From: Propionicimonas sp.
GTDB taxonomy: Bacteria; Actinomycetota; Actinomycetes; Propionibacteriales; Propionibacteriaceae
Direction of reading: 5' to 3'
Assembly: GCA_013791955.1 (NCBI GenBank)
Contig: VMSW01000006.1
Location: forward strand, 1-64,000
DNA: 64,000 nucleotides
This document shows, one piece after another, positions 34,622 through 43,415 of this stretch. Below the pieces are notes generated by a model. The model saw only the letters and a list, made by a program, of their open reading frames with translations, was not told the origin of the DNA and made no database searches. The number at the start of each line of letters is the position of its first letter. Position 1 is the stretch's first letter. The translations under genes were made by a program, and so were the position numbers.

Positions 34622-35728
34622 CTACTTTGATAGATCTGCCCGCAGTGGTTCGATAAATCGGTCCGGTTCGAGCCCCCGAATGAAGGCCACGAAGAAGGCC
34701 AGCACCGGGATCACCAACAGCGCGCCGACGATGCCAGCCAAGGTGGCGCCGATGGCCAACCCGATCAGCACTGCCAATGGGTGCAGCGAGACCGCACGCC
34801 CCAACAGAATCGGCTGCAGGAAGTGCCCTTCGGCCTGCATCACCAAAACCGTCACCGCGAGCATGATCAGCGCACTTACCGGGCCGTGGGTAACCAACGC
34901 CAGCGCACAGGCCACCGTCCCAGCCAGGACGGCGCCGACCACCGGCACAAAGGCGGTTACGAAGGTCAGTGCGAACAGCGCCCAGGCCATCGGCAGTTGC
35001 AGGGCCAGCGCACCGATCAGAATGCCGATCGCATCCACCAACGCCACCAACACCTGGGCCCTCATATAGGCCACCAGCGACTCCCAGCCGCGAGTGGAGG
35101 CCCGATCGGTGGCCACCTGATAGTGCCGGGGCACCACTTTCAGTAGGGCATTCCAGATCTGATCACCGGAGGCCAGGAAGAAGAAGGTTGCGATCAAGGC
35201 GATAGCAAACCCGGCCAGGAAGTGCCCCACCCCTACCCCGGCCTTGGCTGCCACGCTGGCCAGTTCCGCTTTGGAGTTGTTCACCCACTCGGTGAACTGG
35301 GCCAGATAGCCGGCCAACTGGGTTTGGTCGATCTGCAGCGGCCCGGCGGCCAGCCACTCCAGAAGCGAGCGGACCCCCGCCGCAGCTTGGGTCCACAGCT
35401 CCGGCCACTCCTTGACTACCTGGGTGCCAATAGCGGCGAACACCCCAACGACCACCAGCGCCATCACAGCCAGCGTGGCGATAGCGGCTAACACCGGCGG
35501 CCAGCTCCACCCCCGCAACCGCGAGTTGAGCGGTGACAACAAGGCCGTGATCAGAATGGCCACGGCCAACGGCACGGCAACTCCGGAGAAGTAGGTGAGC
35601 AGCCACCACAGGATCGCCGCCACCCCGACCAGCACCAGAAAACGCCAACCCCACTCTGCTGCGGTGATCAGGCCCTGAGGCACTCGGGGGCCGGGCGCGG
35701 TACGAACGCGAGGTCTGGGGGTCTGCAT
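34622..35728 (-). CDS. AI-2E family transporter
   Basis: A 368-residue membrane protein with about eight helices. The central region carries the family features VVPRHYQVATDRAS and a long helical hairpin; the C-terminus ends in the pore helices AVLIGLAIGATLAGIVGALL. Members export diverse small molecules or ions; a quorum-sensing role is shown only in a few. ATG 35728 is preferred to the upstream frame start. It is transcribed alone, away from ung. Confidence 0.86.
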   Translation of the reverse strand: MQTPRPRVRTAPGPRVPQGLITAAEWGWRFLVLVGVAAILWWLLTYFSGVAVPLAVAILITALLSPLNSRLRGWSWPPVLAAIATLAVMALVVVGVFAAIGTQVVKEWPELWTQAAAGVRSLLEWLAAGPLQIDQTQLAGYLAQFTEWVNNSKAELASVAAKAGVGVGHFLAGFAIALIATFFFLASGDQIWNALLKVVPRHYQVATDRASTRGWESLVAYMRAQVLVALVDAIGILIGALALQLPMAWALFALTFVTAFVPVVGAVLAGTVACALALVTHGPVSALIMLAVTVLVMQAEGHFLQPILLGRAVSLHPLAVLIGLAIGATLAGIVGALLVIPVLAFFVAFIRGLEPDRFIEPLRADLSK

Positions 35729-35789
35729 GACCTGAACTTTAGCTAGCGCCTCAACGGCCAACCACCGGAGCAACCCTGATTCGTCCCGC

Positions 35790-35962
35790 ACCCTTCGACA
35801 AGCTCAGGGAACTGGCCCCAGCTCAGGGAACTGACCACAAGCTGGCTGAGCCCGTCGAAGCCCACAAAGCAGGACCCCTCGACCCTTCGACCCTTCGACA
35901 AGCTCAGGGCAGGCCAAGCTCAGGGAACTGACCAAAAGTTGGCTGAGCCCGTCGAAGCCCGC
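35790..35962. repeat. Inverted-repeat cluster in a divergent gap
   Basis: Has arm A (CCCTTCGACAAGCTCAGGGA) twice and arm B (GGCTGAGCCCGTCGAAGCCC) twice, with partial copies. It is the one cluster in this window placed between two gene starts (AI-2E permease and ung) rather than at a 3' end. Confidence 0.88.
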
Positions 35963-35979
35963 GACTAAGGTGAGCGTTC

Positions 35980-36654
35980 GTGAGGAAACCGCTGGCCGAA
36001 CTGATGGCACCCGATTGGGCTGAGGCCTTGGCACCGGTAGCTGAGACCATCGCCGAGATCGGCAACTTCCTGCGCGCCGAGATCGCCGCTGGCCGCGGCT
36101 ACCTGCCCGAAGGGACCAACGTCTTGCGCGCCTTCAGCCGCCCGCTCGCTGACGTGCGGGTGCTCATCGTCGGCCAGGACCCCTACCCCACTCCGGGGCA
36201 CCCGGTTGGCCTGTCGTTCTCCGTCGCCGCCGACGTGCGCCCGCTGCCGCGCAGCCTGAACAACATCTACGCCGAACTGGCCACTGATCTGGACATTCAG
36301 CCGGCGCCCTCGGGCGACCTGAGCCCGTGGTTCAACCAAGGCGTGCTGTTGCTAAACCGAGTACTCACCGTGCGTCCAGGCAACCCTGGGTCGCATCGTG
36401 GCAAGGGCTGGGAGCAGGTCACCGAGTGCGCCATCGATGCCCTGGTGGCCCGCGGCGGGCCGCTGGTAGCGATTCTGTGGGGCAAGGACGCCCAGTCGCT
36501 GGCTCCCCGGTTGAACGGGGTGGCCCAGATCGCCTCGGCTCACCCCTCGCCAATGTCGGCCCGCTACGGCTTTTTCGGGTCTCGTCCCTTCAGCCGGGCC
36601 AATGCCGCGCTGGCCGAGCAAGGCGCCGAGCCGATCGACTGGCGGTTGGCCTGA
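35980..36654 (+). CDS. ung: Uracil-DNA glycosylase (family 1)
   Basis: A 224-residue repair enzyme removing uracil from DNA. The catalytic water-activating loop [20 protein letters not shown], the base pocket region [13 protein letters not shown] and the minor-groove loop [16 protein letters not shown] are all present. The start is GTG at 35980; an AAGGTGAG Shine-Dalgarno-like stretch lies upstream. Length matches Ung. msrA follows on the same strand after 81 bp, so the two repair genes may be co-transcribed. Confidence 0.96.
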   Translation: MRKPLAELMAPDWAEALAPVAETIAEIGNFLRAEIAAGRGYLPEGTNVLRAFSRPLADVRVLIVGQDPYPTPGHPVGLSFSVAADVRPLPRSLNNIYAELATDLDIQPAPSGDLSPWFNQGVLLLNRVLTVRPGNPGSHRGKGWEQVTECAIDALVARGGPLVAILWGKDAQSLAPRLNGVAQIASAHPSPMSARYGFFGSRPFSRANAALAEQGAEPIDWRLA

Positions 36655-36735
36655 TCCTCGCCGAGCCTCGGGTTGCCGGAATGCCGCCGGGAGCTGCGGT
36701 GTTGAACAGGCGTGTTCGGATTCGCGAAATCAACG

Positions 36736-37353
36736 ATGATCAGCCCCTCAGCCGCCCTCCCCGGACGGGAGCTACCGATCCTCACCCCTGGCACCGCTTT
36801 TCATGAGGTGCTCGGCACCCGCATTGACGCGGTGCCGGCCGATGCCCAAGTGGCCCAGTTCGCGCTCGGCTGCTTCTGGGGTGCGGAAAAGCTGTTCTGG
36901 CAACTCCCCGGAGTGATCACCACCGCGGTCGGCTATGCCGGTGGCTTCACGCCCAACCCAACCTACGAAGAGGTGTGCTCAGGGCGCACCGGACACACCG
37001 AGACGGTCCGAGTGGTCTTCGACCCAGCCAAGACCAGCTACTCCGCACTGCTGGCCGCCTTCTGGGAGAACCACGACCCAACCCAGGGCATGCGCCAAGG
37101 CAACGACCAGGGCACCCAATACCGCTCGGTGATCTTCAGCACCGACGCCGGCCAGCAACTGGCCGCCGAGGCATCCAGGGACGACTTCGCCCGTCGTCTG
37201 GGCACGGCTGGCTACGGCACCATCACCACCGAGATCACCCCGGTCGGCGAGTTCTACTACGCCGAGCGCTACCACCAGCAGTACCTGGAGAAGAACCCGA
37301 ACGGCTACTGCCCGATCCATGCCACCGGCGTGAAGTGCGAGCCATCAGCCTGA
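36736..37353 (+). CDS. msrA: Peptide-methionine (S)-S-oxide reductase
   Basis: A 205-residue repair enzyme reducing methionine-S-sulfoxide. The catalytic Cys is in [32 protein letters not shown] and [20 protein letters not shown] are conserved, and [11 protein letters not shown] supplies the resolving Cys residues. About 45 residues before the core match the N-terminal extension of longer MsrA proteins. ATG 36736 is preferred to an upstream frame start at 36712. Confidence 0.95.
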   Translation: MISPSAALPGRELPILTPGTAFHEVLGTRIDAVPADAQVAQFALGCFWGAEKLFWQLPGVITTAVGYAGGFTPNPTYEEVCSGRTGHTETVRVVFDPAKTSYSALLAAFWENHDPTQGMRQGNDQGTQYRSVIFSTDAGQQLAAEASRDDFARRLGTAGYGTITTEITPVGEFYYAERYHQQYLEKNPNGYCPIHATGVKCEPSA

Positions 37354-37454
37354 ACCCGTCCCCCAGTTCTAGCGACGGGCTCAGCTCATCTGGTTGACCC
37401 CTGCGACGGGGGCCCGGTAAACCTGAGCCGTCGCCGAAGTGCAAGGGGGTGCCA

Positions 37455-38483
37455 ATGTCGGGAATCGCGCCGAGTTCACGGCCGACCATGGCCGATGTTG
37501 GACGTAGCGCTGGAGTTTCGGCGACCACGGTCTCGCTGATCCTGAACGGCCGCGATGCCAAGATCAGTGCCGCCACCCGCAAGCGAGTGCTGGCCGCAAT
37601 CGACGAACTGGAATACCGCCCCAACCGGGCCGCGCAGGGCTTGCGCCTTGGCAAGTCGAGCACAATCGGCTTCCTCACCGACGAGATCGCCATTCAGCCC
37701 TTCTCCGGGCCGATGATCGCTGGCATCCACGACCTCATCTGGGAGCAGCGCTCGCTACTGCTGATGGTCAACACCACCCGAAACCAGTCCCGGCTGAAGG
37801 CGGCTGTCGAAGACCTGCTCGACCGCCAAGTGGATGCGCTGATCTTCGCCGCCATGGGCACCCGTCAGGTCGAGTTCCCACCGGTGCCGGCCCACGTCCC
37901 AGCGCTGCTGGTGAACGCCTTCACTGCCGACAACACGATCCGCTCGATCCTGCCCGATGAGTTGGCCGGCGGACGGGCCGCGATTGAGCATGTCCTGTCG
38001 CTGGGCCATCGCCGCATCACCTTCATCGCCGGACGCGAAGGGGCCTGGGCTACCCGGGCCCGGGTGAAGGGCTACTTGGAGGGCCTGGAATCGGCGGGCC
38101 TGGACCCGGCCAAGAATCCGATCTACTTCGGCAACTACCGCATCGACTCCGGTTATGAGTTGACTCTGCGAGCGATGCAAGGACGCCATCGTCCCACCGC
38201 ACTGCTGCTCGGCAATGACCAGATGGCGGCCGGTGCCTACCTGGCCCTAGCCCGGATGGGCCTGCGGATTCCCGATGATGTCTCGGTGGTCGGCTACGAC
38301 GATGAGCCGCTGGCCGCGGATTTGGCTCCGGCCCTGACCACAGTCCGCATCCCGTTCTACGAGATGGGTCGGATGGCCGCCCAGCACACCCTCGATCGGA
38401 CTATCGAGGAGCTGCCACCGCGCAGTTACGAATCCTGCACCATCGTGCACCGGTCTTCGACCAACCCGCCTCCGGGCGAGTAG
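37455..38483 (+). CDS. LacI family transcriptional regulator
   Basis: A 342-residue repressor. The helix-turn-helix and hinge helix are in MADVGRSAGVSATTVSLILNG and TRKRVLAAIDELEYRPNRAA. The sugar-binding-type core includes ALLLGNDQMAAGAYLALAR and VSVVGYDDEPLAADLAPAL. AGGGGG precedes the ATG at 37455. No sugar transport or catabolic genes are adjacent, so its targets lie elsewhere or it acts as a global regulator. It ends at a repeat cluster convergent with the SRPBCC gene. Confidence 0.9.
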   Translation: MSGIAPSSRPTMADVGRSAGVSATTVSLILNGRDAKISAATRKRVLAAIDELEYRPNRAAQGLRLGKSSTIGFLTDEIAIQPFSGPMIAGIHDLIWEQRSLLLMVNTTRNQSRLKAAVEDLLDRQVDALIFAAMGTRQVEFPPVPAHVPALLVNAFTADNTIRSILPDELAGGRAAIEHVLSLGHRRITFIAGREGAWATRARVKGYLEGLESAGLDPAKNPIYFGNYRIDSGYELTLRAMQGRHRPTALLLGNDQMAAGAYLALARMGLRIPDDVSVVGYDDEPLAADLAPALTTVRIPFYEMGRMAAQHTLDRTIEELPPRSYESCTIVHRSSTNPPPGE

Positions 38484-38487
38484 CGCC

Positions 38488-38640
38488 GGGGCTTCGACGG
38501 GCTCAGCCAACTTCGGTTCCCTGGGGCTTCGACGGGCTCAGCCAACTTCAGTTCCCTGGGGCTTCGACGGGCTCAGCCAACTGCGGTTGCCCACAGCCAA
38601 CTTCAGTTCCCTGAGCTTGTCGAAGGGTCGAAGGGTCCTC
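38488..38640. repeat. Inverted-repeat cluster between convergent genes
   Basis: Three copies of GGGGCTTCGACGGGCTCAGCCAACTTCAGT-type arm B (about 40 bp apart) and one arm A in the form GTTCCCTGAGCTTGTCGAAGGG. It lies between the LacI gene and the SRPBCC terminator. Confidence 0.88.
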
Positions 38641-38672
38641 GCGGCGGCACAGCCAACCACAGTCCCCGGCTC

Positions 38673-38702
38673 GCCGCTCTCCCGGTTGATCGGGAGAGCG
38701 GC
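38673..38702. terminator. Perfect 12-bp stem hairpin after the SRPBCC gene
   Basis: GCCGCTCTCCCG-GTTGAT-CGGGAGAGCGGC, 15 bp beyond the SRPBCC stop. Followed by no clear T tract; position and stability still argue for a terminator between convergent genes. Confidence 0.8.
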
Positions 38703-38716
38703 GCCGGGAGTGGGTA

Positions 38717-39130
38717 TTAGCCGGCGGCAGCCGCCAAGCGTTCGAGCGCGGTCTCCCATTTACGGGCGATCGCGCCGGTGTCGAAATAGGTGGGGATTCC
38801 CTGGTGGGAGATCTCCAAGCGAGTGCCGTCTTCCTCAGACACCAGGTCAACCTCGACGAGGGTCTTGGGGGCCTCTTCGGCAGCATGCCAACTGAATCGA
38901 ATCTGTTCAAGGGGGTGATAGGAGCGGACTACCCCGAAGGTGCCGTCCGCAGCATGCCAACTGTCGCCCTTGTCGCCCAGATCGCCGCCAGCGCCCAGAA
39001 GTGCCTCAGCACCTTCACGGGTCGCTAAAAGTTTCCAGACATCTTTCACTGGTTTGGACACCGACCGGCTAACTTTCACGGTGGTGTCCACCGGGTTCAC
39101 GAGCGTGTCACCCTGGGCCTGTTCGTTCAT
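38717..39130 (-). CDS. SRPBCC (START-like) domain protein
   Basis: A 137-residue protein of the SRPBCC/AHSA1-like fold, a cavity that binds hydrophobic ligands. The order is typical: a first strand TTVKVSRSVSKPVKDVWKLL, a central beta-sheet with IRFSWHAAEEAPKTLVEVDL, and a C-terminal helix TGAIARKWETALERLA lining the pocket. ATG 39130 is preferred (AGGTGTGG upstream) over earlier in-frame starts. No enzymatic function can be assigned, and its neighbours give no hint of the ligand. Confidence 0.83.
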   Translation of the reverse strand: MNEQAQGDTLVNPVDTTVKVSRSVSKPVKDVWKLLATREGAEALLGAGGDLGDKGDSWHAADGTFGVVRSYHPLEQIRFSWHAAEEAPKTLVEVDLVSEEDGTRLEISHQGIPTYFDTGAIARKWETALERLAAAAG

Positions 39131-39312
39131 CGCCACACCTCGATCCATTCGATGGTTCGATCCGCCCTTCACTGGGCTAGATACGGGCCACACTACTCAG
39201 GTTGCGGGCCGATGGAAGGGGTTCTGCGAACCTTTCCAGACCGGCCCCAATCGGCGCTCAACAGCGTGTCGCTACCGGTGCGTCGGGGCCGAACCCGATA
39301 GAAATATTCCAG

Positions 39313-39339
39313 GCCGGACCAGGTATGAGTTGGTCCGGC
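39313..39339 (+). terminator. Hairpin, first of a loop-inverted pair
   Basis: GCCGGACCA-GGTATGAGT-TGGTCCGGC, followed by TTTCACGTTCCC. Its stem and 3' flank match the hairpin at 39648-39680 in direct orientation, while its loop is the near reverse complement. It could end a short transcript from about 39190-39310. Confidence 0.65.
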
Positions 39340-39439
39340 TTTCACGTTCCCTGCACTGGCCAAGCCCTGTTGCAGGTGGGACGAGAGTGACACCAGTTCG
39401 CTGCTGGGACGGCGGTCGAAAAAATGTTCCGACAATCTT

Positions 39440-39690
39440 CGCCAGACCCCTTGCGCGCCCGGTTCTGCGGGCGTAGAACTTACCTACGCGAACGAGGCGA
39501 CGGACCCGAAAGGGAACGGAACCGAGGTAGCGGACGGACAGTCAACAAAGTCCATCAACCGGTGGAGCAATCCGCAGGTGCCCTCGGGATGGAGGGTGGA
39601 TTGAGGGGACTACCGGGTTCGGAGATCATCCAGCTACGAACAAATCGAAGGCCGGACCAACTCATACTTGGTCCGGCCTTCACCTTTCCC
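39440..39690 (+). ncRNA. Candidate structured non-coding RNA ending in a strong terminator
   Basis: The stretch has no credible reading frame but many helices: GCGTAG/CTACGC (39471-39476/39484-39489); CCC-GAAA-GGG (39505-39514); nested AACCGGT/ACCGGGTT with one bulge (39557-39563/39612-39619); CAATCC/GGATTG (39568-39573/39598-39603); and CCCTC/GAGGG (39581-39585/39592-39596). It finishes in a 13-bp hairpin. Length and layout resemble stable regulatory RNAs such as actinobacterial Ms1/6S-like RNAs, but I cannot confirm a family. A 5' UTR of the lipoprotein gene is the main alternative. Confidence 0.5.
39648..39680 (+). terminator. 13-bp stem terminator just before the lipoprotein gene
   Basis: AAGGCCGGACCAA-CTCATAC-TTGGTCCGGCCTT, perfect, followed by CACCTTTCCC. 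It lies 28 bp ahead of the lipoprotein start, so it ends the upstream RNA or attenuates the gene. Confidence 0.8.
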
Positions 39691-39708
39691 CAGAGGCGCT
39701 ACCCTCGA

Positions 39709-40620
39709 ATGGTGATCAACCGACGGCGCGCCCTCACCGCCGTCTGCGGCGGGCTACTGGCCCTGCTGGTTGGCTGCACCCCCACCACCACGCCCTCCGC
39801 ATCGCCCAGCCCGGCCACCCTCGACTTCACTGCACCTGGTGTGGCAAAGGCCATGGTGACCCGGCTCCTCACCGAAGCTGGCAGTGACAAGACCCTGATG
39901 GTGTCGATCACCGCGGCGAGCGTCCAGGTCACCGTCCTGGACGGCGAAAAGCCCACCACCTGGGCCTACCGGGACGGCAAGAGCGCCGAAGTGGCCAGCG
40001 ACCTGCAATGGGTCGATCAAGCCACCTTCGATGTTGCCAAGTTCAACTTCGCCGACGTGGGGGCGATGTTCCGGGCCGCCGCGGGGCAAACCGGATCCGC
40101 AGCGAACCAGACCCTTTCGATCGTCGATCCTTCCGGCGGCGATGTGGTGATGTCGGTCTCCACCCAACCCGAGACCCGTCCGGTCTTCTTCAACCCCGAC
40201 GGTTCGCTCACCCCGATCCTCGACTTCGACACCCTTTCGGGCATCAGCTCCGGCATCAAGGACGCGGTAGGCAACCGCGCCCTGGTCTACTCGGTGACGG
40301 TGATCAGTGATCAAAGCGTCTCCGCGGAGTTCCCCGGGGCCAACGCCACCACCGTGCGCCGCACCCGCGGGGCCAAGGTGCCCACCGTCACCACGGCGCG
40401 CGCCAGCGCCGGCCTGCGCCAATTCGCCGCTGCCCGGCTGAACCCGGCCACCATCTGGCGGGTAGTGAATGAAGTCCGCGGCAGCCAAGAGGTGGCCAAC
40501 GGCTCGAAATGGAGCGTCACCATCGACAACCGCGAGAAGCTCGCGCTGCCCCGGATGTACTTCGCCTTCGGCTTCAAGGTCGTGGTGGCTGACCTCGACG
40601 GCAACATCATCGGCGGGTGA
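39709..40620 (+). CDS. Hypothetical lipoprotein
   Basis: A 303-residue exported protein with a lipoprotein signal (RRRALTAVCGGLLALLVGC; the lipobox Cys is about residue 23), then a Thr/Ser/Pro-rich spacer. The mature part has no motif I recognise; alternating charged and hydrophobic strands suggest a beta-rich fold. ATG 39709 is chosen because the signal peptide begins there; codons upstream belong to the RNA-like region. It has no clear Shine-Dalgarno. Its end overlaps the convergent methylase gene by 14 bp. Confidence 0.8.
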   Translation: MVINRRRALTAVCGGLLALLVGCTPTTTPSASPSPATLDFTAPGVAKAMVTRLLTEAGSDKTLMVSITAASVQVTVLDGEKPTTWAYRDGKSAEVASDLQWVDQATFDVAKFNFADVGAMFRAAAGQTGSAANQTLSIVDPSGGDVVMSVSTQPETRPVFFNPDGSLTPILDFDTLSGISSGIKDAVGNRALVYSVTVISDQSVSAEFPGANATTVRRTRGAKVPTVTTARASAGLRQFAAARLNPATIWRVVNEVRGSQEVANGSKWSVTIDNREKLALPRMYFAFGFKVVVADLDGNIIGG

Positions 40621-41716
40621 TCGCCTCCAGGCGCTCAGCGGGGGCGCTGATCAGCAGGTATTCGACGTTGCGCTCCGGCCCGGCCTTACCGACCTTAATG
40701 CCGGCTGGGGAAAACACCCCGATCTGCTGACCGATGTAGCGACGGGTGTTGTAGGCCAGCACTCGCACCGGATTGCCACGGGCGGCACACATGTCGATCA
40801 GGGCATCCAACGGCACGAATCCCTCATTACTGAAGGAGACGATGACCACTTCGGCTCGCACGTCGGCCACCACGCTCGCTAAGGCTTCCGGCATCAGTCG
40901 GCGGGAGTTGAAGGGGCTCCTGGTGGCCACGGCGCGGGCGTCCAGGCGTTTGCAGGCCACGCCGTAGTACTCCGGGTCGTCCCAGCGAACCAGCGTCTCC
41001 CAGACGTGGTAGTTGGTGAAATAGCGATGCTGGTTGTAGGGCGGATCCAGGTAGGCCAGGTCAACCGGATCCAGCTGGCCGATGACGCTGAGGGCATCGT
41101 CACGAATTGCCCGTCCGGTGCCAGGGGTGAGCACCGGTGCGGTCAGCTTCAGCGGACGCAGCGCCCGCGGTGCCCATTCCTTCAGGAAGGCCATCTGCAG
41201 CCCCACGGTGGAGTCCACCCGGTCGGCCGCCTCCAACAAGGCGGTGAGCAGGATGGGGCGCAGCCAGTGATCACCGTAAAGATCGTCAATGCCTTGGCGA
41301 ATGGCGTCGATGCGGCGTCCGTTGTCGGGGTGAAAGTAGCGGGCCTGCTCACAGAACACTTCGGTGACGTAGCCTCGCCGTTCGGGCAGCTGTGACAACC
41401 GGGACAGCGCCTCGTCCACTTCGGCGGGGTCAACGGCGCTGACATCGGTGACCACGTAGCACTGGGCCAGTACCTCGGAGTACGCCGCGGTGTCCACACA
41501 CGTCACCTCACCACCACGGCGACAGAACTCTTGGGCCACCCTGGTAGTGCCAGTGAAGGCGTCCAGCGCGGTGCGAGCTCCGGCTGCGGTGAACAACTCA
41601 CCGAGCTCGGCTACGAGGCGCCGTTTTGACCCGAGGTACTTGATCACGACGGTTCCGCGCAGCTTCGTGCCGCCTGCCCGTCTGACCTCACCTCGACCAC
41701 CTCCGCTGCTGAGCAT
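40607..41716 (-). CDS. DNA adenine N6-methyltransferase, D12-like, orphan
   Basis: A 369-residue methylase. The SAM-binding start is VIKYLGSKRRLVAELGELF and LDAFTGTTRVAQEFCRRGG. The catalytic DPPY is in VDLAYLDPPYNQHRYFTNYH, followed by VWETLVRWDDPEYYG. The order of motifs is that of alpha-class/D12 adenine methylases. No restriction enzyme or specificity gene is nearby, so it is a solitary methylase with a possible regulatory role or a part of a distant system. The start may instead be GTG 41647, directly before the domain. Confidence 0.88.
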   Translation of the reverse strand: MLSSGGGRGEVRRAGGTKLRGTVVIKYLGSKRRLVAELGELFTAAGARTALDAFTGTTRVAQEFCRRGGEVTCVDTAAYSEVLAQCYVVTDVSAVDPAEVDEALSRLSQLPERRGYVTEVFCEQARYFHPDNGRRIDAIRQGIDDLYGDHWLRPILLTALLEAADRVDSTVGLQMAFLKEWAPRALRPLKLTAPVLTPGTGRAIRDDALSVIGQLDPVDLAYLDPPYNQHRYFTNYHVWETLVRWDDPEYYGVACKRLDARAVATRSPFNSRRLMPEALASVVADVRAEVVIVSFSNEGFVPLDALIDMCAARGNPVRVLAYNTRRYIGQQIGVFSPAGIKVGKAGPERNVEYLLISAPAERLEAITRR

Positions 41717-41797
41717 AGGTCACTACAACGCTGGGTTCGGGTTACCCGGCGGCGTAGTCAATTGGTTCGGCTGCGACCCAGGCGGCATCATGGGTCG

Positions 41798-42502
41798 ATG
41801 CGGATCATCGGTGTTGAGGTGGCCGGCGGCCCGCCGGTCTTCGCCGCGACCCTGCCGCACGGCAGCGATCCGCACCGGCTTGCCTGGGCTCATGGCTACC
41901 GGATCGTCCGCCCGTTGTCGGCCACCGGGCAGGCCCCAGAGCTAACCCTGACCGTTCAGGTCGGCGCCCATCACCGCCCCAGCGAGCTGCCACCGATCCG
42001 TACCCGCTCGATCGATGCCGATCTGGATCTGGCCGGCCTGGGGCATGATCCGGTCCTACGGCAGCGGGTCGCGGCCTACGGCATCGTGGTTTCCGACCGC
42101 GGACTCTTGGCCACCCAATTCTCCGAGCTCACCGCAGTGCCCGGCCTGTGGGGCCTGCCCGGTGGCGGCGTCGACCCCGGCGAAAGCCCCAGCCGGGCGC
42201 TGATCCGCGAAGTCGCCGAGGAAGCTGGCCAGGAGCTGGAAATCTCGCACCTGCTGGACGTCCAGACCGATCACTGGATCGGCCGATCCCCCACCCAGGT
42301 GGTCGAGGACTTCCACGCCGTCCGAATCATTTACACCGGACGCTGCTTGAACCCGACCGATCCGGTAGTTATCGACGTCGGCGGCACCACCGCAGCGGCC
42401 ACCTGGCTATCACTGGACGAATGGCCAGACCAGCAGTGGTCGGCTTGGGCCAAGGTGATGCTCGATCGCCACTTGCCCGGGCTGGTCGCCGAGCTCGGCT
42501 GA
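41798..42502 (+). CDS. NUDIX hydrolase
   Basis: A 234-residue protein. The Nudix box GGGVDPGESPSRALIREV...EEAG is complete (about residues 127-149), with the family's catalytic Glu pair. The first 80 residues form a separate N-terminal part of unknown role. It hydrolyses a nucleoside-diphosphate-linked substrate that cannot be named from sequence. ATG 41798 is preferred to the upstream frame start. It is convergent with the Bax-inhibitor-like gene across a shared terminator. Confidence 0.88.
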   Translation: MRIIGVEVAGGPPVFAATLPHGSDPHRLAWAHGYRIVRPLSATGQAPELTLTVQVGAHHRPSELPPIRTRSIDADLDLAGLGHDPVLRQRVAAYGIVVSDRGLLATQFSELTAVPGLWGLPGGGVDPGESPSRALIREVAEEAGQELEISHLLDVQTDHWIGRSPTQVVEDFHAVRIIYTGRCLNPTDPVVIDVGGTTAAATWLSLDEWPDQQWSAWAKVMLDRHLPGLVAELG

Positions 42503-42518
42503 CCAACCTGGGCCGAAC

Positions 42519-42557
42519 GCAAAGGCCCCGCACGTCCAGGACGTACGGGGCCTTTGC
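42519..42557. terminator. Bidirectional terminator between NUDIX and BI-1 genes
   Basis: GCAAAGGCCCCG and CGGGGCCTTTGC arms (with CACGTCC/GGACGTA inner pairing) form a long hairpin, with A/T-rich edges on both sides. Classic placement between convergent genes. Confidence 0.9.
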
Positions 42558-42563
42558 ACTTGC

Positions 42564-43415
42564 TCAACGGCGCAGGTAGGACAGCAGCCGCAGCATCTCG
42601 ATGTAGAGCCAAACCATCGTCACAGTCAGGCCGAAGGCCGCCCGCCAGGATTCCGATTGGTCAGCGCCCATGGCGATGCCCTGCTCGATGTAGTCGAAGT
42701 CGAGGATCAGGTTGAACACGGCCAGGCCGATGCCGATAGCCGAGATGCCCAACAGCAGCAGGATGTTGCCGTGGCCGAACAGGAAGTTCATCCCGAAGAA
42801 GGACATGACCAGGTTCACCAGGAGCAGGCCGGCATAGGCGAAGGTGCCGATGTAGACCATCTTGCGGAATTTGCTGCTGACCTTGATCCGGAACAGCTTG
42901 TAGGCGCCGAGGGTGGCCGCGGCTGCGAAGAAGGTGCTCATCACTGCCGCTGGCACGATCCCGGTGTAGAGCGACTCGTAGATCTTGCTGATGGCGCCGA
43001 TGAACACGCCCTCAATCGCGGCATAGGCCAGCACGAATGCCGGGTTCACCTTGTGCCGGAAACTGACCAGCAACACCGTCCCGAAGGACACCAGGCCAGC
43101 GATGATCCAGGCCGGCATCAACCAGGCTTGCGGCATGAACAGGTAGGTGAGCGCCGCGGTGGCGGCTACCATCCCGAGGGTCACCGCGCTCTTGGTGAGC
43201 ACGTCCTCGATCGTCATCCGACCCATCACCGTTGTCATCGGGGCGTAGGGCTGGGTGCTCGAATCGCCGTACGGCTGCCCCGGCTGCGGGTAGGCCTGCC
43301 CGGGATAGGTCTGCTGGGCATAGGGCGCACCCTGCCCCTGTCCGGGGTAGGACTGCTGCTGGTTCGGCGTGAGCCAGGCGTCCGGCTTGGACAGGATCGG
43401 GTTCTTGCTCTGCAT
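42564..43415 (-). CDS. Bax inhibitor-1/YccA family membrane protein
   Basis: A 283-residue protein. The cytoplasmic first 65 residues are Gln/Pro/Tyr-rich (repeats such as YPGQGQGAPYAQQTYPGQ), then about seven helices follow. The family's C-terminal features FNLILDFDYIEQGIAMGA and SWRAAFGLTVTMVWLYIEML are present; Asp residues there are the proposed pH-sensing pair in BI-1 calcium-leak channels. The bacterial function is not firmly known. It has its own promoter and a shared terminator. Confidence 0.9.
   Translation of the reverse strand: MQSKNPILSKPDAWLTPNQQQSYPGQGQGAPYAQQTYPGQAYPQPGQPYGDSSTQPYAPMTTVMGRMTIEDVLTKSAVTLGMVAATAALTYLFMPQAWLMPAWIIAGLVSFGTVLLVSFRHKVNPAFVLAYAAIEGVFIGAISKIYESLYTGIVPAAVMSTFFAAAATLGAYKLFRIKVSSKFRKMVYIGTFAYAGLLLVNLVMSFFGMNFLFGHGNILLLLGISAIGIGLAVFNLILDFDYIEQGIAMGADQSESWRAAFGLTVTMVWLYIEMLRLLSYLRR

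Noticed and set aside
39424-39708. 95-codon upstream extension of the lipoprotein frame
   Set aside because: A clear lipoprotein signal begins at 39709, and the extension runs through the terminator hairpin and other stems.
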